Notes: generated by a model not told the origin, from the sequence alone. DNA of 64,000 bases from Acidimicrobiaceae bacterium (GCA_002687745.1 NZBE01000003.1:16663-80662), one strand, 5' to 3'; positions 7,072-17,104 are shown, counted from the first letter of the stretch. Numbers and translations: made by a program.

Positions 7072-8475
7072 ATGTCGGGGAAAACCCTCAGCCAGAAGGT
7101 TTGGGACCGCCACGTGGTGCACGCGGCCGAGGACCAGCCCGACCTGTTGTTCATAGACCTCCACCTCGTCCACGAGGTCACCTCACCGCAGGCCTTCGAC
7201 GGTCTCCGTACAGCAGGCAGGGGCGTCCACCGGCCCGACCTCACCGTCGCCACCGCGGACCACAACGTCCCCACCGCCGATGTCGACCAGCCCATCGCCG
7301 ATCCCGTAAGCCGCCGTCAGGTCGAGGCGTTGAGTGCGAACTGCGCCGAGTTCGGTGTTCCCCTCTACGGCATGGGCGACCCCGGGCAGGGCATAGTGCA
7401 CGTCATCGGACCCGAGATGGGCCTGACCCTTCCCGGCATGACGGTGGTGTGCGGCGACAGCCACACCAGCACACACGGGGCATTCGGTGCGCTGGCGTTC
7501 GGCATCGGCACGAGCGAGGTCGAGCACGTGCTCGCCACGCAGACCCTCCCCCAACAACAGCCCGGCACCCTGGCTGTGACCGTCAACGGCGAACTGCCGG
7601 AGGGAGCGACGGCAAAGGACGTGATCCTGGCGATCGTCGGCCGCCTCGGCACAGGTGGTGGCATCGGTTCGGTCATCGAATACCGGGGCGACGTGATCCG
7701 CAACCTCTCCATGGAAGGCCGCATGACGGTCTGCAACATGTCCATCGAGGCCGGCGCGCGGGCCGGCATGATCGCCCCCGACCAGACCACGTTCGAGTAC
7801 CTGGCTGGCCGTGCCCACGCACCAGCGGGCGCCGACTGGGAGGCAGCCGTCGCCGACTGGGCAGCGCTGGCCACAGACGACGACGCTGTGTTCGACTCCG
7901 AGATCGTGCTGGACGGAACCGACATCGTGCCGCACGTGTCATGGGGCACGAACCCGGGACAGGTCGTGCGCCTCGACGGTTCCGTGCCTGACCCTGCACA
8001 GATGGCCGACGCCGGCGAGAGTGAGTCCGCAGGCAGGGCGCTCGACTACATGGGGCTGACTGCCGGCACCCCCATGCGGGATGTCGCCGTCGACACCGTC
8101 TTCATCGGATCGTGCACGAACGGCCGAATCGAGGACATGCGTGCCGTGGCAGCCGTCGCCGAGGGCCGCAGCGTGAAGGAGGGTGTCCGCACGCTCGTCG
8201 TTCCCGGTTCGGGTGCCGTCAAGGCCCAGGCCGAGGCCGAGGGCATCCCGGCCATCCTCACCGCAGCCGGCTTCGACTGGCGGGAGCCGGGGGGTTCGAT
8301 GTGCCTCGCCATGAACCCAGACAAGTTGACGGCAGGTGAACGCTGCGCCAGCACCAGCAACCGCAACTTCGAGGGCCGTCAGGGCCGTGGCGGACGCACC
8401 CACCTGGTGTCCCCCGCCGTGGCTGCAGCCAGCGCAATCGCCGGACGGTTCGCCTCACCGGCAGACCTGGACTGA
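7072..8475 (+). CDS. leuC: 3-isopropylmalate dehydratase large subunit
   Basis: Aconitase-family subunit that isomerises 2- to 3-isopropylmalate in leucine biosynthesis, working as a heterodimer with LeuD encoded 16 bases downstream. At 467 residues it has normal length, with the family motifs [12 protein letters not shown] and [17 protein letters not shown]. The first [4Fe-4S] ligand is present as Cys348 (GSCTNGR) and the last as Cys411. The middle ligand, normally the first Cys of the PGCSMC motif, is Gly408 here (codon GGT at 8293-8295, motif PGGSMC). That substitution should disturb the catalytic cluster. It could be a single T-to-G change from TGT, real or technical. Otherwise the gene looks fully intact. 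Confidence 0.95.
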   Translation: MSGKTLSQKVWDRHVVHAAEDQPDLLFIDLHLVHEVTSPQAFDGLRTAGRGVHRPDLTVATADHNVPTADVDQPIADPVSRRQVEALSANCAEFGVPLYGMGDPGQGIVHVIGPEMGLTLPGMTVVCGDSHTSTHGAFGALAFGIGTSEVEHVLATQTLPQQQPGTLAVTVNGELPEGATAKDVILAIVGRLGTGGGIGSVIEYRGDVIRNLSMEGRMTVCNMSIEAGARAGMIAPDQTTFEYLAGRAHAPAGADWEAAVADWAALATDDDAVFDSEIVLDGTDIVPHVSWGTNPGQVVRLDGSVPDPAQMADAGESESAGRALDYMGLTAGTPMRDVAVDTVFIGSCTNGRIEDMRAVAAVAEGRSVKEGVRTLVVPGSGAVKAQAEAEGIPAILTAAGFDWREPGGSMCLAMNPDKLTAGERCASTSNRNFEGRQGRGGRTHLVSPAVAAASAIAGRFASPADLD

Positions 8476-8491
8476 GGAGGCAGGGAAGAAG

Positions 8492-9085
8492 ATGCAACCA
8501 GTTGAGATCGTCTCCGGCACCGCCGTTCCCCTGCGGCGCTCCGACGTGGACACCGACCAGATCATCCCCAGCGACTGGCTCAAGAGGGTCGAGCGCACCG
8601 GCTTCGACAAGGGCCTGTTCTCGGAGTGGCGCGACAACCGTGACTTCGTGTTGAACGACGAACGCTTCGAGGGTGCCGTCGTGCTCGTGGCCGGCCCCAA
8701 CTTTGGCACCGGTTCGTCGCGCGAGCACGCCGTGTGGGCCATCCAGCAGTACGGCTTCGCTGCGGTCGTGTCACCCCGCTTCGCCGACATCTTCCGCAAC
8801 AACTGCACCAAGAACGGCCTCGTTCCCATACAGGTTCCCGCCGAGGTGGGCGAGGCACTGCTGGACGCCGTCGAGGCCGACCCGGGGCTGGTCGTGACGA
8901 TCGACGTGGCCAACCTGACCCTCGAGGCTCCCGACGCCGGGATCTCGTGTTCGTTCCCGCTGGATTCCGCCACCCGGGAACGTTTCCTCGAGGGCCTCGA
9001 CGACATAGGGATCTCGTTGCGCCACGAAGATGCCATCGTCGGTTACGAGGCGGACCGCCCCGCCTGGCTGCCGACCACCACCTGA
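8492..9085 (+). CDS. leuD: 3-isopropylmalate dehydratase small subunit
   Basis: Swivel-domain partner of LeuC in leucine biosynthesis, 197 residues. Start ATG 8492 is preceded by a strong GAGGAGG ribosome-binding site overlapping the region just after the leuC stop. Family motifs are visible: DVDTDQIIPSDWL near the N-terminus, the substrate-binding GPNFGTGSSREHA loop, and the ADIFRNNCTKNGL segment. It is co-transcribed with leuC. Together with leuA elsewhere in the window this provides two of the leucine pathway steps; leuB is not in the window. Confidence 0.96.
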   Translation: MQPVEIVSGTAVPLRRSDVDTDQIIPSDWLKRVERTGFDKGLFSEWRDNRDFVLNDERFEGAVVLVAGPNFGTGSSREHAVWAIQQYGFAAVVSPRFADIFRNNCTKNGLVPIQVPAEVGEALLDAVEADPGLVVTIDVANLTLEAPDAGISCSFPLDSATRERFLEGLDDIGISLRHEDAIVGYEADRPAWLPTTT

Positions 9086-9155
9086 TCCGGGACCAGACCT
9101 CACAGAGCGGCGGACCGCCGCGCTTCAGGCCTCCGCTGCTGACATGCTGTGGCCG

Positions 9156-11579
9156 ATGAAGCACACGACACGATTCCACGCCGCCCTGTTGGTGGCCATC
9201 ACCCTCTCCGCTGCGGCGTGCGGTTCGGTCGACTCCGGTGGCTCGATCCGCCTCTCGGGCGCAACCTCGACCATCCCCTCTGAGGATCCACCGCCGACGA
9301 CCGCCCCACCGACCACGACGCCCACACCGCCGGCAACCACCACCACCGTGGCGACCGTCGACGTCAGCGAGGTGGAGCTGACCAGCGGCCTGATCCCCTT
9401 CACCGCCTGTCAGGACCTGCTGGCGTACCTGCGGGCCGAGGCCACCGAACGGGTCGGCCCCTACGGCCTCGGGCAGGGCGGCGGCTTCTTCGGTGGACCG
9501 GTGATGCTCGAGCGTGCCGAGATGGGCATGGCTGTGCCAGCGCCGGCGATGGACATGGACGACGCCGGTTTCGCCATGGGTGGCTTCGAGGACGGGCCAA
9601 TGGCGATGGGCATCGACTACTCCGGCACCAACGTGCAGGAACTCGGCATCGACGAACCCGACCTCATCAAGACCGACGGCAGCCGCATAGTCGTCGTGCA
9701 GGGCAGCGAACTGCACCACATCGACGTGTCAGGTGCCGAGGCCGTCCTCACCGACACACTCACCCTGGAGAACCACTGGAGCAGCGACCTGCTGCTGTCT
9801 GGTGACCGCCTGCTGGTCATGGCCTCCACAGATCCGCCCTGGGACCTCTACGGCCCGGAGGGAGGCGACGGCGCACCCAGCCCGCTGAGCCAACTCGTCA
9901 CACCGGGCCAGTGGCGACAGCTCACAAGCATCATCGAGGTCGACCTGGGCGACCCCGCCAACCTGACTGTCGCCAACACCCTCACCCTGGGTGGCCGCTA
10001 CCTGAGTGCCCGCGTGGTGGACGGTGCGGCCCGGATAGTCACCACCTCCACACCCGACGACCTGCCGTTCGTCTACCCGGCCAACGAGGCCGGCGAGGAA
10101 CGTGCCGAGGCGGCCAACCGGGAGGCCATTGCACAGACCGAGATTGCCGACTGGATGCCGCGCTACGTCCACGAGGCCGGTGACGGAACGGTCACCGACG
10201 GAATGCTGGTCAAGTGCCGCGACGTCGCACACCCGGTGGAGTTCTCGGGCTTCTCCACCCTGTCGGTACTCACCGTCGACCTGGCCGAGCCCATGGGTGT
10301 TCCGTCGAGCATGGGCGTGCTTGCCGACGGCCAGACCGTCTATGCCGGCAACGAACACCTCTACGTGGCCACCAACCGGTACGTCGAAGCCACCGAGGGA
10401 CCCTGGAACGAGCCCGACAACGACTACGCCACGTCCATCCACCAGTTCGACGCAACGGGCCCTGCCGCCACCCCCTACACGGCCTCCGGGACGGTCCCCG
10501 GCCACCTCCTGAACCAGTTCTCAATGTCGGAGCACCGGGGCCACCTGCGTGTCGCCAGCACGCTCGGCAGCCCGTGGTGGTTCCAGGACGAGAGCGAATC
10601 CCTCGTGACCGTGCTGACCCGCAACGAGGGTGAACTACTCCAGGTTGGCCAGGTGGGCGACATGGGCCGCGGCGAGCGCATCTTCGCCGTGCGCTTCATC
10701 GGCGACATCGGCTACGTGGTGACCTTCCGCCAGACGGACCCCTTCTACACGCTCGATCTGTCCGACCCGACGGCACCCACCGTGACGGGCGAGCTCAAGA
10801 TCGCCGGCTACAGCGGCTACCTGCACCCCGTGGGCGACGGCCTCATCCTGGGAATAGGCCAGGACGCCACCGACGAAGGCCGCACCACCGGCGCCAAGGC
10901 CACCCTCTTTGACGTATCAGACCTGTCCGAGCCAGCCGTTCTCGACTCCTGGCAGGCCAGCGGCGGGAGCAGTTCCGTCGAATGGGACCACCGGGCGTTC
11001 CTCTGGTGGGAGCCCGAACACCTTGCGGTCATGCCGTTCAACGACTGGCGCAACGACATCAACGCTGCCGTGGTCCTCCAGATTGCCGACGGCACCATCG
11101 CCGAGATGGGCCGTGTCGACCACATGCCGGACCCGGGTGGCCCCACAGAGTTCCCCTGCCCGACGATCGACGCCGACCTGCTCGGTGGCGCCGCCGTCCC
11201 AGAGGGCCTCGGAGCCGAGCTGGCACTCTTCGTACCCGAGGGAATCACCCTCATGCTCTGCGTAGCCGACGAGACCGACCCCGAAAAGGACATCTACCCC
11301 TGGGTCGACGGCTACATGTGCGAGTTCCTGAACGCCGACGATGTGGCGGAATACGGCATGGAGTTCGGGCTCGGGGAGTTCGGCATCGAGGCACTCGACA
11401 TACCAGAGGGCGCAACGGTCGGAGCATGCTTCCCCGACAACTACACCTGGATGCCACCGATCGAACGCACGCTCGTCATCGGCGACCACCTCTGGTCCTA
11501 CAGCTGGGGCCAGGTACAGGCCAACGACCTCGCCAGCCTGGAACGGCTGCAGACCGTCAGGTTCGGAAACAGCTACTGA
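9156..11579 (+). CDS. Secreted beta-propeller lipoprotein
   Basis: An 807-residue exported protein. ATG 9156 gives a lipoprotein signal peptide ending SAAAC (Cys22), then a Thr/Pro-rich linker (about 30-65) and a large beta-propeller of the actinobacterial and archaeal type annotated as beta-propeller domain (PF09826-like). Its hallmark NVQELGIDEPDLIKTDG follows a methionine-rich segment. A C-terminal insertion after about residue 650 contains several cysteines (EFPCP, LMLCV, GYMCEF, VGACFP) that could form disulfides. It would sit on the outer face of the cytoplasmic membrane. Ligand and function are unknown. It stands alone between leuD and a convergent operon. A start at 9144 (MLWP) is possible but less signal-peptide-like. 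Confidence 0.82.
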   Translation: MKHTTRFHAALLVAITLSAAACGSVDSGGSIRLSGATSTIPSEDPPPTTAPPTTTPTPPATTTTVATVDVSEVELTSGLIPFTACQDLLAYLRAEATERVGPYGLGQGGGFFGGPVMLERAEMGMAVPAPAMDMDDAGFAMGGFEDGPMAMGIDYSGTNVQELGIDEPDLIKTDGSRIVVVQGSELHHIDVSGAEAVLTDTLTLENHWSSDLLLSGDRLLVMASTDPPWDLYGPEGGDGAPSPLSQLVTPGQWRQLTSIIEVDLGDPANLTVANTLTLGGRYLSARVVDGAARIVTTSTPDDLPFVYPANEAGEERAEAANREAIAQTEIADWMPRYVHEAGDGTVTDGMLVKCRDVAHPVEFSGFSTLSVLTVDLAEPMGVPSSMGVLADGQTVYAGNEHLYVATNRYVEATEGPWNEPDNDYATSIHQFDATGPAATPYTASGTVPGHLLNQFSMSEHRGHLRVASTLGSPWWFQDESESLVTVLTRNEGELLQVGQVGDMGRGERIFAVRFIGDIGYVVTFRQTDPFYTLDLSDPTAPTVTGELKIAGYSGYLHPVGDGLILGIGQDATDEGRTTGAKATLFDVSDLSEPAVLDSWQASGGSSSVEWDHRAFLWWEPEHLAVMPFNDWRNDINAAVVLQIADGTIAEMGRVDHMPDPGGPTEFPCPTIDADLLGGAAVPEGLGAELALFVPEGITLMLCVADETDPEKDIYPWVDGYMCEFLNADDVAEYGMEFGLGEFGIEALDIPEGATVGACFPDNYTWMPPIERTLVIGDHLWSYSWGQVQANDLASLERLQTVRFGNSY

Positions 11580-11598
11580 ACCCCTCAGGTCAGGTGAC

Positions 11599-12986
11599 TC
11601 AGGCCACCTTCTCTACGGAGTCCTCCCAGGAACCGAAGCCGCCGATCAGGTCCGAGACATCTCCGAAGCCCTCGGACCGGAGCATGCTGGCAACAACCGA
11701 CGACCGGTAGCCGCCGGCGCAGTAGACCACGGTCGGCCGCTCCGGCGCGAGCTCATCCATGCGCTCGCGCACCATGGCCACGGGCAGGTTCACCGAACCG
11801 GGGATGACCCCCTCGGTGCCGCACTCACCCGCGGCCCGCACGTCGACCACCTGGAGATCGTCGACGTCGGCGATGCGCTCGGCGAGCACACCCGAGGTGA
11901 GACGGGAGGCGGCAGCGGTGCGACCCGGGTTACCGGTCATGGCCTCGTAGGGATCAACAAGGCAGCCGACCACCCTGTCGAAGCCGATACGTGCAAGACG
12001 GTTCTTGGCCTCGAGTTCGGTCCCCGGATCGGCAAACAACACAATGTCAACGTCAACGGGAACCACCGAACCTGCGAACTCGGCGTAGCGGCCGTTGAGG
12101 CCGACGTTGATGGCAACCACCAGGTGCCCGCGGGCGAAGTCCTCGGGGTCGCGAACGTCAACCAGGACAGCGCCGGCGGCAGTGGCTGCGTCAACCTCGT
12201 CGAGCGACGGGCCGGTGGGCAACTGTTCCTCGTCGAGCAGGCCGTGGTCGCTCTGGTTCAGCACGGCGTCGTAGGGGAAGTAGGCGGGCGCTGTCGGCTG
12301 CCCCTCGGTGATGAGGCCGATGAACGTGTCGCGGTCGGGCGCCTTGACCGCGTAGTTGCTGCGCCGCTGCTCGCCGATGGTGGACGACGTGTCGGTCGAC
12401 AGGTTCTTGCCGCAGGCTGACCCGGCACCGTGACCCGGAAACACCCGGGTGGCATCTGGCAGGGTCATGAGGCGCTCGTGGAGGCTGTCGTACAGACAAC
12501 TGGCCAACTCGTCACGCGAGTGTCCAAAGGACACCAACAGGTCCGGCCGCCCAACGTCGCCGATGAACAGCGTGTCGCCGGTAAGCACCGCGTATGGCTC
12601 AGCGTCGTCGGCGTGTTCCCACACGACCACGCTCAACGACTCAGGCGTATGCCCCGGCGTGTGGCGGAACTCCAGCACCACCTCGCCCAGCACCATCCGC
12701 TCGCCGTCGCCGAGGGGGCGGAAGTCGAACTCGGGCGACGCCACCGACGAATAGCCGATGTCGGCACCGGTGGCTGCGGCCATCTCCAGGTGACCCGACA
12801 GAAAGTCGGCGTGGAAGTGGGTCTCGACCACCAACTCGATCGACAGGCCCGCCTCGGCGGCGTCGGCCAGGTACTCGCCGACGTCACGTCGGGGGTCGAC
12901 TACAACCGCCCCCGACCCGTCGACTCGTCGCCGACGAGGTAGGAGGCCTGCGACAGGCATTCCAGGTAGTACTGGGTGAAGATCAC
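11599..12986 (-). CDS. MBL-fold hydrolase with C-terminal rhodanese domains, frameshifted at about 12909-12913
   Basis: Metallo-beta-lactamase-fold protein of the persulfide dioxygenase/glyoxalase II type, with the metal-binding THFHADFLSGH motif and two downstream rhodanese-like domains. The second ends near VVYCAGGYRSS with an active-site-like Cys. GTG 12986 overlaps the upstream rhodanese gene stop as GTGA and gives the expected N-terminus (IFTQYYLECLSQASYLVGD). That frame hits TAG at 12900, while the rest of the protein is read one frame over. Adding one G to the G5 run (12909-12913) restores a full protein of about 462 residues. This is either a recent inactivating indel or a homopolymer sequencing error. 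Probable role is sulfane-sulfur or persulfide detoxification with its neighbour. Confidence 0.8.
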
Positions 12987-13564
12987 GCGCCCGCAGTGGA
13001 CGATGCGACCCTGATTGCCTGGGCGGCACCGTCGGCGTCGACCGACGAACCCCTGTTGTAGGGGAGCATCCCGAGGGCAACGGCCATGGGGCAGATGTTC
13101 AGCGCGGCGGTGGTGGCAAGGGCCGCGCCGATGAGCAGCGAGAGCACCCAGAAACCGGAAACGACCGCATTCAGGGCGAAGCCGGCAAGCACCAGCAGGC
13201 CGGCGGTGAACCTGACCTGTCGATCCATGGCCCAACGCGGCTTTCCGAGCACCATGTCGCCACCGGCCTCATTCCATGCGATGACACCACCATCCAGGAC
13301 ACTCGCGGTCTGGCACCCCGCTGCCGCAAGGCGCTCGCCAGCCTTGGCGGCGCGCTGGCCCGACTCGCAGACAAGCACGATCGGACCGATCGCCTCGGCG
13401 AACTGCTCACAGCGCCCTGCAAGCAGGTCGAGCGGAAGGTGCACAGACCCGGCAATGTGCCTGGTCTCGTACTCGGCGCTCGTGCGCACGTCGACAAGCG
13501 TCACGCCAGGCCCGTTCCGGAGCTGGTTCTTCAACTCGTGGGCGTTGACTGTCGTGATCTCCAT
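12983..13564 (-). CDS. Rhodanese-DUF2892 membrane sulfurtransferase (YgaP-like)
   Basis: A 193-residue protein with an N-terminal rhodanese domain (about 1-105, catalytic Cys in LVCESGQRA) and a C-terminal DUF2892 domain of two membrane helices (about 118-165) followed by NICPMAVALG, a cysteine-containing motif usual in this family. E. coli YgaP has the same architecture and moves sulfane sulfur at the inner membrane. Its stop overlaps the start of the MBL-rhodanese gene (GTGA at 12983-12986), so the two form a coupled sulfur-handling operon. The upstream gap to leuA (13565-13648) is short and GC-rich; I see only a small CCCCG/CGGGG hairpin there. Confidence 0.87.
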   Translation of the reverse strand: MEITTVNAHELKNQLRNGPGVTLVDVRTSAEYETRHIAGSVHLPLDLLAGRCEQFAEAIGPIVLVCESGQRAAKAGERLAAAGCQTASVLDGGVIAWNEAGGDMVLGKPRWAMDRQVRFTAGLLVLAGFALNAVVSGFWVLSLLIGAALATTAALNICPMAVALGMLPYNRGSSVDADGAAQAIRVASSTAGA

Positions 13565-13648
13565 TGCGTCCCCGTTTCGTCGACGGTCCCTGTATTGAAC
13601 AGTGTGCCCCAGACAGCAGGCGATTGGTACCCCGGCGCGGGGCCGGCC

Positions 13649-15223
13649 TCAGCCCAGGTGACCCGGCCGCTCCACGGCGTTTGGGTCCTCGCCCGTGGCA
13701 CGGACCCGGGCGATCTTGTTGAGAGCTGAGATGAACGCCCTCGCCGACGCCTCGACAACGTCGTTGGCAAGACCCCTTCCGGACACCTTCAGGCCGTCGC
13801 TGCTCTCAAAGGAGAGGGCCACGTCGGCCAGTGCGTCCACACCACCGGTTACCGACATCACGTTGTAGTCGGTGAGGTGGCCGTCGATTCCAGTTGCGAT
13901 CTTGACCGCCGTACACGAGGCGTCGACCATTCCGGAACCCTCGACAGAGACCGACTTCTCCTCGCCACTTACCCTCATCACCAGGTCGGCCGACGGCGTG
14001 GTCCGGCTTCCGGCCCTGACATCGATGCTCACAAGGGAGAAGGTGGCCTCCACCCTGTCGCCCATCTCCTCGGCAACGAGTGCCTCAAGGTCGGCATCGG
14101 TGAGCTGAACCTTGCGGTCGGCAAGTTCCTTGAATCGGGTGAACGCCGAGTTGAGGGCATCGCCCTGGATCTCAATGCCCATCTTCTGGAGGGTGTCTTT
14201 GAAGGCGGCCCGACCAGAGTGCTTTCCGAGCACCAGCTGGCTCTCGCCCTGACCCACGACGGATGGGTCCATGATCTCGTAGGTGGTGCGCTCGTTCAAC
14301 ACACCGTGCTGGTGGATGCCCGCCTCGTGGGCGAAGGCATTGCGGCCGACAACAGCCTTGTTGAACTGCACCGGGTACCCGGTGAGATGGCTCACCATGC
14401 GCGACGACCTCGCCAGTTCCTCGGTCCTGATGCTGGTCTCGACGGTGTCGTAGGTGTCAGGCCGGGTGCGGATGGCCATGACGATCTCCTCCATGGCGGC
14501 GTTACCGGCCCTCTCCCCGATGCCGTTCACGGTGCACTCCACCTGCCTGGCCCCGGCCTGCACTGCGGCAAGCGAGTTGGCCACGGCGAGACCCAGGTCG
14601 TTGTGGCAGTGGGTGCTGATCACGTAGTCGCCGCGGACCCTCTGCCTGATTGCGCGGATGCGCTCGGCCCACTCGGCCGGAATGGCGTAGCCGACCGTGT
14701 CGGGGATGTTGAGCGTGCCGGCACCGTTGTCAACGGCCGCCTGGAGGACGTCGCACATGAACTCGAAGTCGGACCTGGAGGCGTCCTCGGGGCTGAACTC
14801 CACGTCGTCGGTGTAACCACGGGCCCGCTCCACGGCTGAGGCGGCCTCGGCCAGGACCTGCTCGGGGCTCATCTTGAGCTTGTACTCCATGTGCGTGGGA
14901 CTGGTGGCGATGAAGACGTGGATACGACGCCTCTGCGCCGGCTCGATTGCCTCCCAGCAGCGGTCAATGTCCTTGTGTGCGGTGCGCGACAGGCCACAGA
15001 TCACCGGACCCTTCACGGACGATGCGATGGCATGTACGGCCTCGAAATCACCCCGGCTGGCAATGGGAAAGCCGGCCTCGATGTAGTCCACTCCCAGGCG
15101 CGCCAACTGCTCGGCGATCTCGAGCTTCTCGCCGGTGTCGAGGGAAATACCCGGCGACTGCTCGCCGTCACGGAGGGTCGTGTCGAATATGACAACCCTG
15201 TCTCTGGTCGGTGTGTCGCTCAT
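13649..15223 (-). CDS. leuA: 2-isopropylmalate synthase
   Basis: First committed enzyme of leucine biosynthesis, condensing acetyl-CoA with 2-oxoisovalerate. At 524 residues it is a class with an N-terminal TIM barrel ([13 protein letters not shown], metal-binding STHCHNDLG) and a C-terminal regulatory domain (about 395-524) for leucine feedback. It resembles bacterial long-form LeuA1 rather than the alpha-helical mycobacterial form. Start ATG 15223 has a GGAGCAGG ribosome-binding site. It is preceded by a leucine-rich leader peptide and intrinsic terminator, so expression should be attenuated when charged leucyl-tRNA is abundant. serA lies upstream on the same strand but the attenuator gives leuA separate control. 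Confidence 0.96.
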   Translation of the reverse strand: MSDTPTRDRVVIFDTTLRDGEQSPGISLDTGEKLEIAEQLARLGVDYIEAGFPIASRGDFEAVHAIASSVKGPVICGLSRTAHKDIDRCWEAIEPAQRRRIHVFIATSPTHMEYKLKMSPEQVLAEAASAVERARGYTDDVEFSPEDASRSDFEFMCDVLQAAVDNGAGTLNIPDTVGYAIPAEWAERIRAIRQRVRGDYVISTHCHNDLGLAVANSLAAVQAGARQVECTVNGIGERAGNAAMEEIVMAIRTRPDTYDTVETSIRTEELARSSRMVSHLTGYPVQFNKAVVGRNAFAHEAGIHQHGVLNERTTYEIMDPSVVGQGESQLVLGKHSGRAAFKDTLQKMGIEIQGDALNSAFTRFKELADRKVQLTDADLEALVAEEMGDRVEATFSLVSIDVRAGSRTTPSADLVMRVSGEEKSVSVEGSGMVDASCTAVKIATGIDGHLTDYNVMSVTGGVDALADVALSFESSDGLKVSGRGLANDVVEASARAFISALNKIARVRATGEDPNAVERPGHLG

Positions 15224-15283
15224 TGCCTGCTCCGGTCGTGTACTGGTTCGGTGTTGCTGGTCTGGTCGGTCAGGTCCTGTGTG

Positions 15284-15325
15284 AAAAACGAGAGAACCTC
15301 CCGGCCCTTCGGGCTCAGGAGGTTC
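15284..15325 (-). terminator. Attenuator terminator of leuA
   Basis: On the minus strand GAACCTCC (15325-15318) pairs with GGAGGTTC (15301-15294), eight perfect pairs. An inner GCCC/GGGC stem closes a GAA loop. A TCTCG then TTTTT tract follows (U-run at 15288-15284). It sits between the leucine-rich leader peptide and leuA, the position expected for a transcription attenuator. Confidence 0.85.
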
Positions 15326-15352
15326 GGACGAACGCGTATGGGTGCGCTCGCC

Positions 15353-15388
15353 CTAGGTCAGCAGCAGGAGGTTGAGTTCGGTTCGCAT
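15353..15388 (-). CDS. leuL: Leucine leader peptide of the leuA attenuator
   Basis: ATG 15388 to TAG 15353 encodes the 11-residue peptide MRTELNLLLLT, with five leucines including a run of four CTC/CTG codons. It ends about 28 bases before the intrinsic terminator upstream of leuA. This is the classic arrangement for ribosome-mediated attenuation: ribosomes stalling at Leu codons when leucyl-tRNA is short should favour an alternative fold and read-through. Leucine leader peptides before leuA are known in several actinobacteria. A GGTGG stretch about eight bases upstream could be its ribosome-binding site, unless the transcript is leaderless. Confidence 0.85.
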   Translation of the reverse strand: MRTELNLLLLT

Positions 15389-15396
15389 CGGCCACC

Positions 15397-15427
15397 AGTC
15401 TAGACCAGGAGTACCGACCGGTCACAA
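15397..15427 (-). promoter_or_regulatory. Predicted leuA promoter
   Basis: Minus-strand TTGTGA (15427-15422) and TAGACT (15402-15397) resemble -35 and -10 boxes with a slightly long 19-base spacer. The predicted start point falls at about 15390, almost at the leader-peptide ATG (15388), so the leader peptide might be translated from a leaderless end. No experimental support. Confidence 0.35.
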
Positions 15428-15456
15428 CCCGGATTTCGGCGACAGTCCGCGTGGCC

Positions 15457-17025
15457 TCAGGTCAGGTCGATGCCGTGGACGCTGACGATCCCCTCCCGCT
15501 CGGCAAGGCTCGCAACCACCTCGGCCCCGACCGCCTGGTCGGTTGTGAGCACCATCACGGCTGTCGCCGCTCCGGCATCGTGTCCGACGGTCATGTTCTC
15601 CACGTTCACCCCCGCGTCACCCACCACGGTTCCGACCAGGCCGATCATCCCGGGGCGGTCGTCGTTTCGCACAACCAGCATGTGGTCACTGGGCGGCACG
15701 TCGACAGGATGGTCGTCAATCATCACGATCCGCTGCTCAGCCGACAGGCCGGCGAGAGTGCCCGACAGCGCCAGGCGGTCTGAACGCAGCGTGATCGTGT
15801 TGAGGTAGTCGGTAGCGACGACCGAGGAGACCGTGCGAACGTCGAGGCCCCGCTCACGGGCCATCTCGTCTGCGTTCACGTAGGTGACCGCCTCGGCCAC
15901 CACCCTGTCCAACAGACCCTTCACCACAGCGAGGGTTGCCAGACGATCGTCGACCTCGCCGATCTGACCGCGGAACTCCACGTCGAGGCGGTCGGGCAGA
16001 CGACCCGACAGTGCCCCGAAGACCTCGCCCAACTTCTCGGCCAGCGGAACGAACGGCCGGATCACCTCCGGGGCGACCCCCACGTCGATGTTCACAGCAA
16101 AGGGCACGTACTCGCCGGCGAGTGCCAGCACCACCTGCTCCGCGATCGTGGTACCTGCCTTGTCCTGGGCCTCTGCGGTGCTGGCACCCAGATGGGGTGT
16201 AACCACCACCTGTTCCAGGCCGAACAGGGGCGAGTCGGTGGTGGGTTCCTCGGCGAACACGTCGATGGCGGCACCAGCGATGCGCCCGGACCGGATTGCA
16301 GCAGCCAGAGCCTCCTCGTCGACGATCCCCCCCCGGGCCACGTTCACGATGCGCTGACCAGGCTTGGAGATCGCCAGCAGGTCGGCACCCACGAGCCCGA
16401 CCGTGTCAGGGGTCCTCGCCAGGTGGAGGGTCAGGAAGTCGGAGCGTCTGGCCACCTCATCCAGGTCAGCCATCTCGATGTCCAGGTTCCTGATGCTCTC
16501 CTCGACCACGAAGGGGTCGTGGGCAAGGATTCGCATTCCGAACGAGGCTGCACGCTCGGCGACCAGCCTCCCGATGCGGCCCAGGCCGATAATGCCGAGG
16601 GTCTTGTCGCACAACTCGACGCCCTTCCAACGGGAACGGTTCCAGACCCCGCCCACCAGGTCGGCGTGTGCCTGCGGTATGCACCGGGCCTGGGCAAGGA
16701 GCAGAGCCATCGTGTGCTCCGCTGCCGAAATCGAGTTGGAGAGCGGTGCGTTGACAACCATCACGCCACGCCGGGTGGCCGAACGCACGTCGACATTGTC
16801 GAGGCCGATTCCTGCACGACCAACAACTTCAAGGCCCTCGGTGGCCTCGAGCACCTCGGCGGTCACCTGCGTCGCCGACCTGATGATGAGCGCAGACGCA
16901 CCCTCGAGTGCAGCGGCCAGGTCGGCTCCGTTCAGGCCCACCTGCATGTCGATGTCATGACCGGCACAGCGCAGGACGTCAAGGCCGGACTCGGCGATCT
17001 CCTCGGTTACCAGCACCCTTGCCAT
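15457..17025 (-). CDS. serA: D-3-phosphoglycerate dehydrogenase (type I, ACT-containing)
   Basis: First enzyme of serine biosynthesis, oxidising 3-phosphoglycerate with NAD+. ATG 17025 (MARVLVTEEIAESG) gives 522 residues, the actinobacterial long type with an added ASB domain. Domains are substrate/NAD-binding (about 1-310, with GLGRIGRLVAE and the catalytic His region PHLGAST), an allosteric substrate-binding domain (about 315-445) and a C-terminal ACT domain (about 450-522, VVRNDDRPGMIG) for serine inhibition. It lies upstream of the leuA attenuator on the same strand. A longer frame to 17064 adds 13 unlikely residues. Confidence 0.95.
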   Translation of the reverse strand: MARVLVTEEIAESGLDVLRCAGHDIDMQVGLNGADLAAALEGASALIIRSATQVTAEVLEATEGLEVVGRAGIGLDNVDVRSATRRGVMVVNAPLSNSISAAEHTMALLLAQARCIPQAHADLVGGVWNRSRWKGVELCDKTLGIIGLGRIGRLVAERAASFGMRILAHDPFVVEESIRNLDIEMADLDEVARRSDFLTLHLARTPDTVGLVGADLLAISKPGQRIVNVARGGIVDEEALAAAIRSGRIAGAAIDVFAEEPTTDSPLFGLEQVVVTPHLGASTAEAQDKAGTTIAEQVVLALAGEYVPFAVNIDVGVAPEVIRPFVPLAEKLGEVFGALSGRLPDRLDVEFRGQIGEVDDRLATLAVVKGLLDRVVAEAVTYVNADEMARERGLDVRTVSSVVATDYLNTITLRSDRLALSGTLAGLSAEQRIVMIDDHPVDVPPSDHMLVVRNDDRPGMIGLVGTVVGDAGVNVENMTVGHDAGAATAVMVLTTDQAVGAEVVASLAEREGIVSVHGIDLT

Positions 17026-17104
17026 GTGTAAAGCGTGCCCCGACCCGACCCGCCCCGCAACCACGGTCCGGCGGTCGTTACACGGCGTTCACGTTCCCGA
17101 CGGC

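Noticed and set aside
8293..8295. LeuC codon 408 as a third selenocysteine site
   Set aside because: The codon is GGT, not TGA, and iron-sulfur ligands are not typical Sec positions.
13565..13648. Small inverted repeat CTGT-N5-ACAG upstream of the rhodanese operon as an operator
   Set aside because: Only four bases per arm; expected often by chance.
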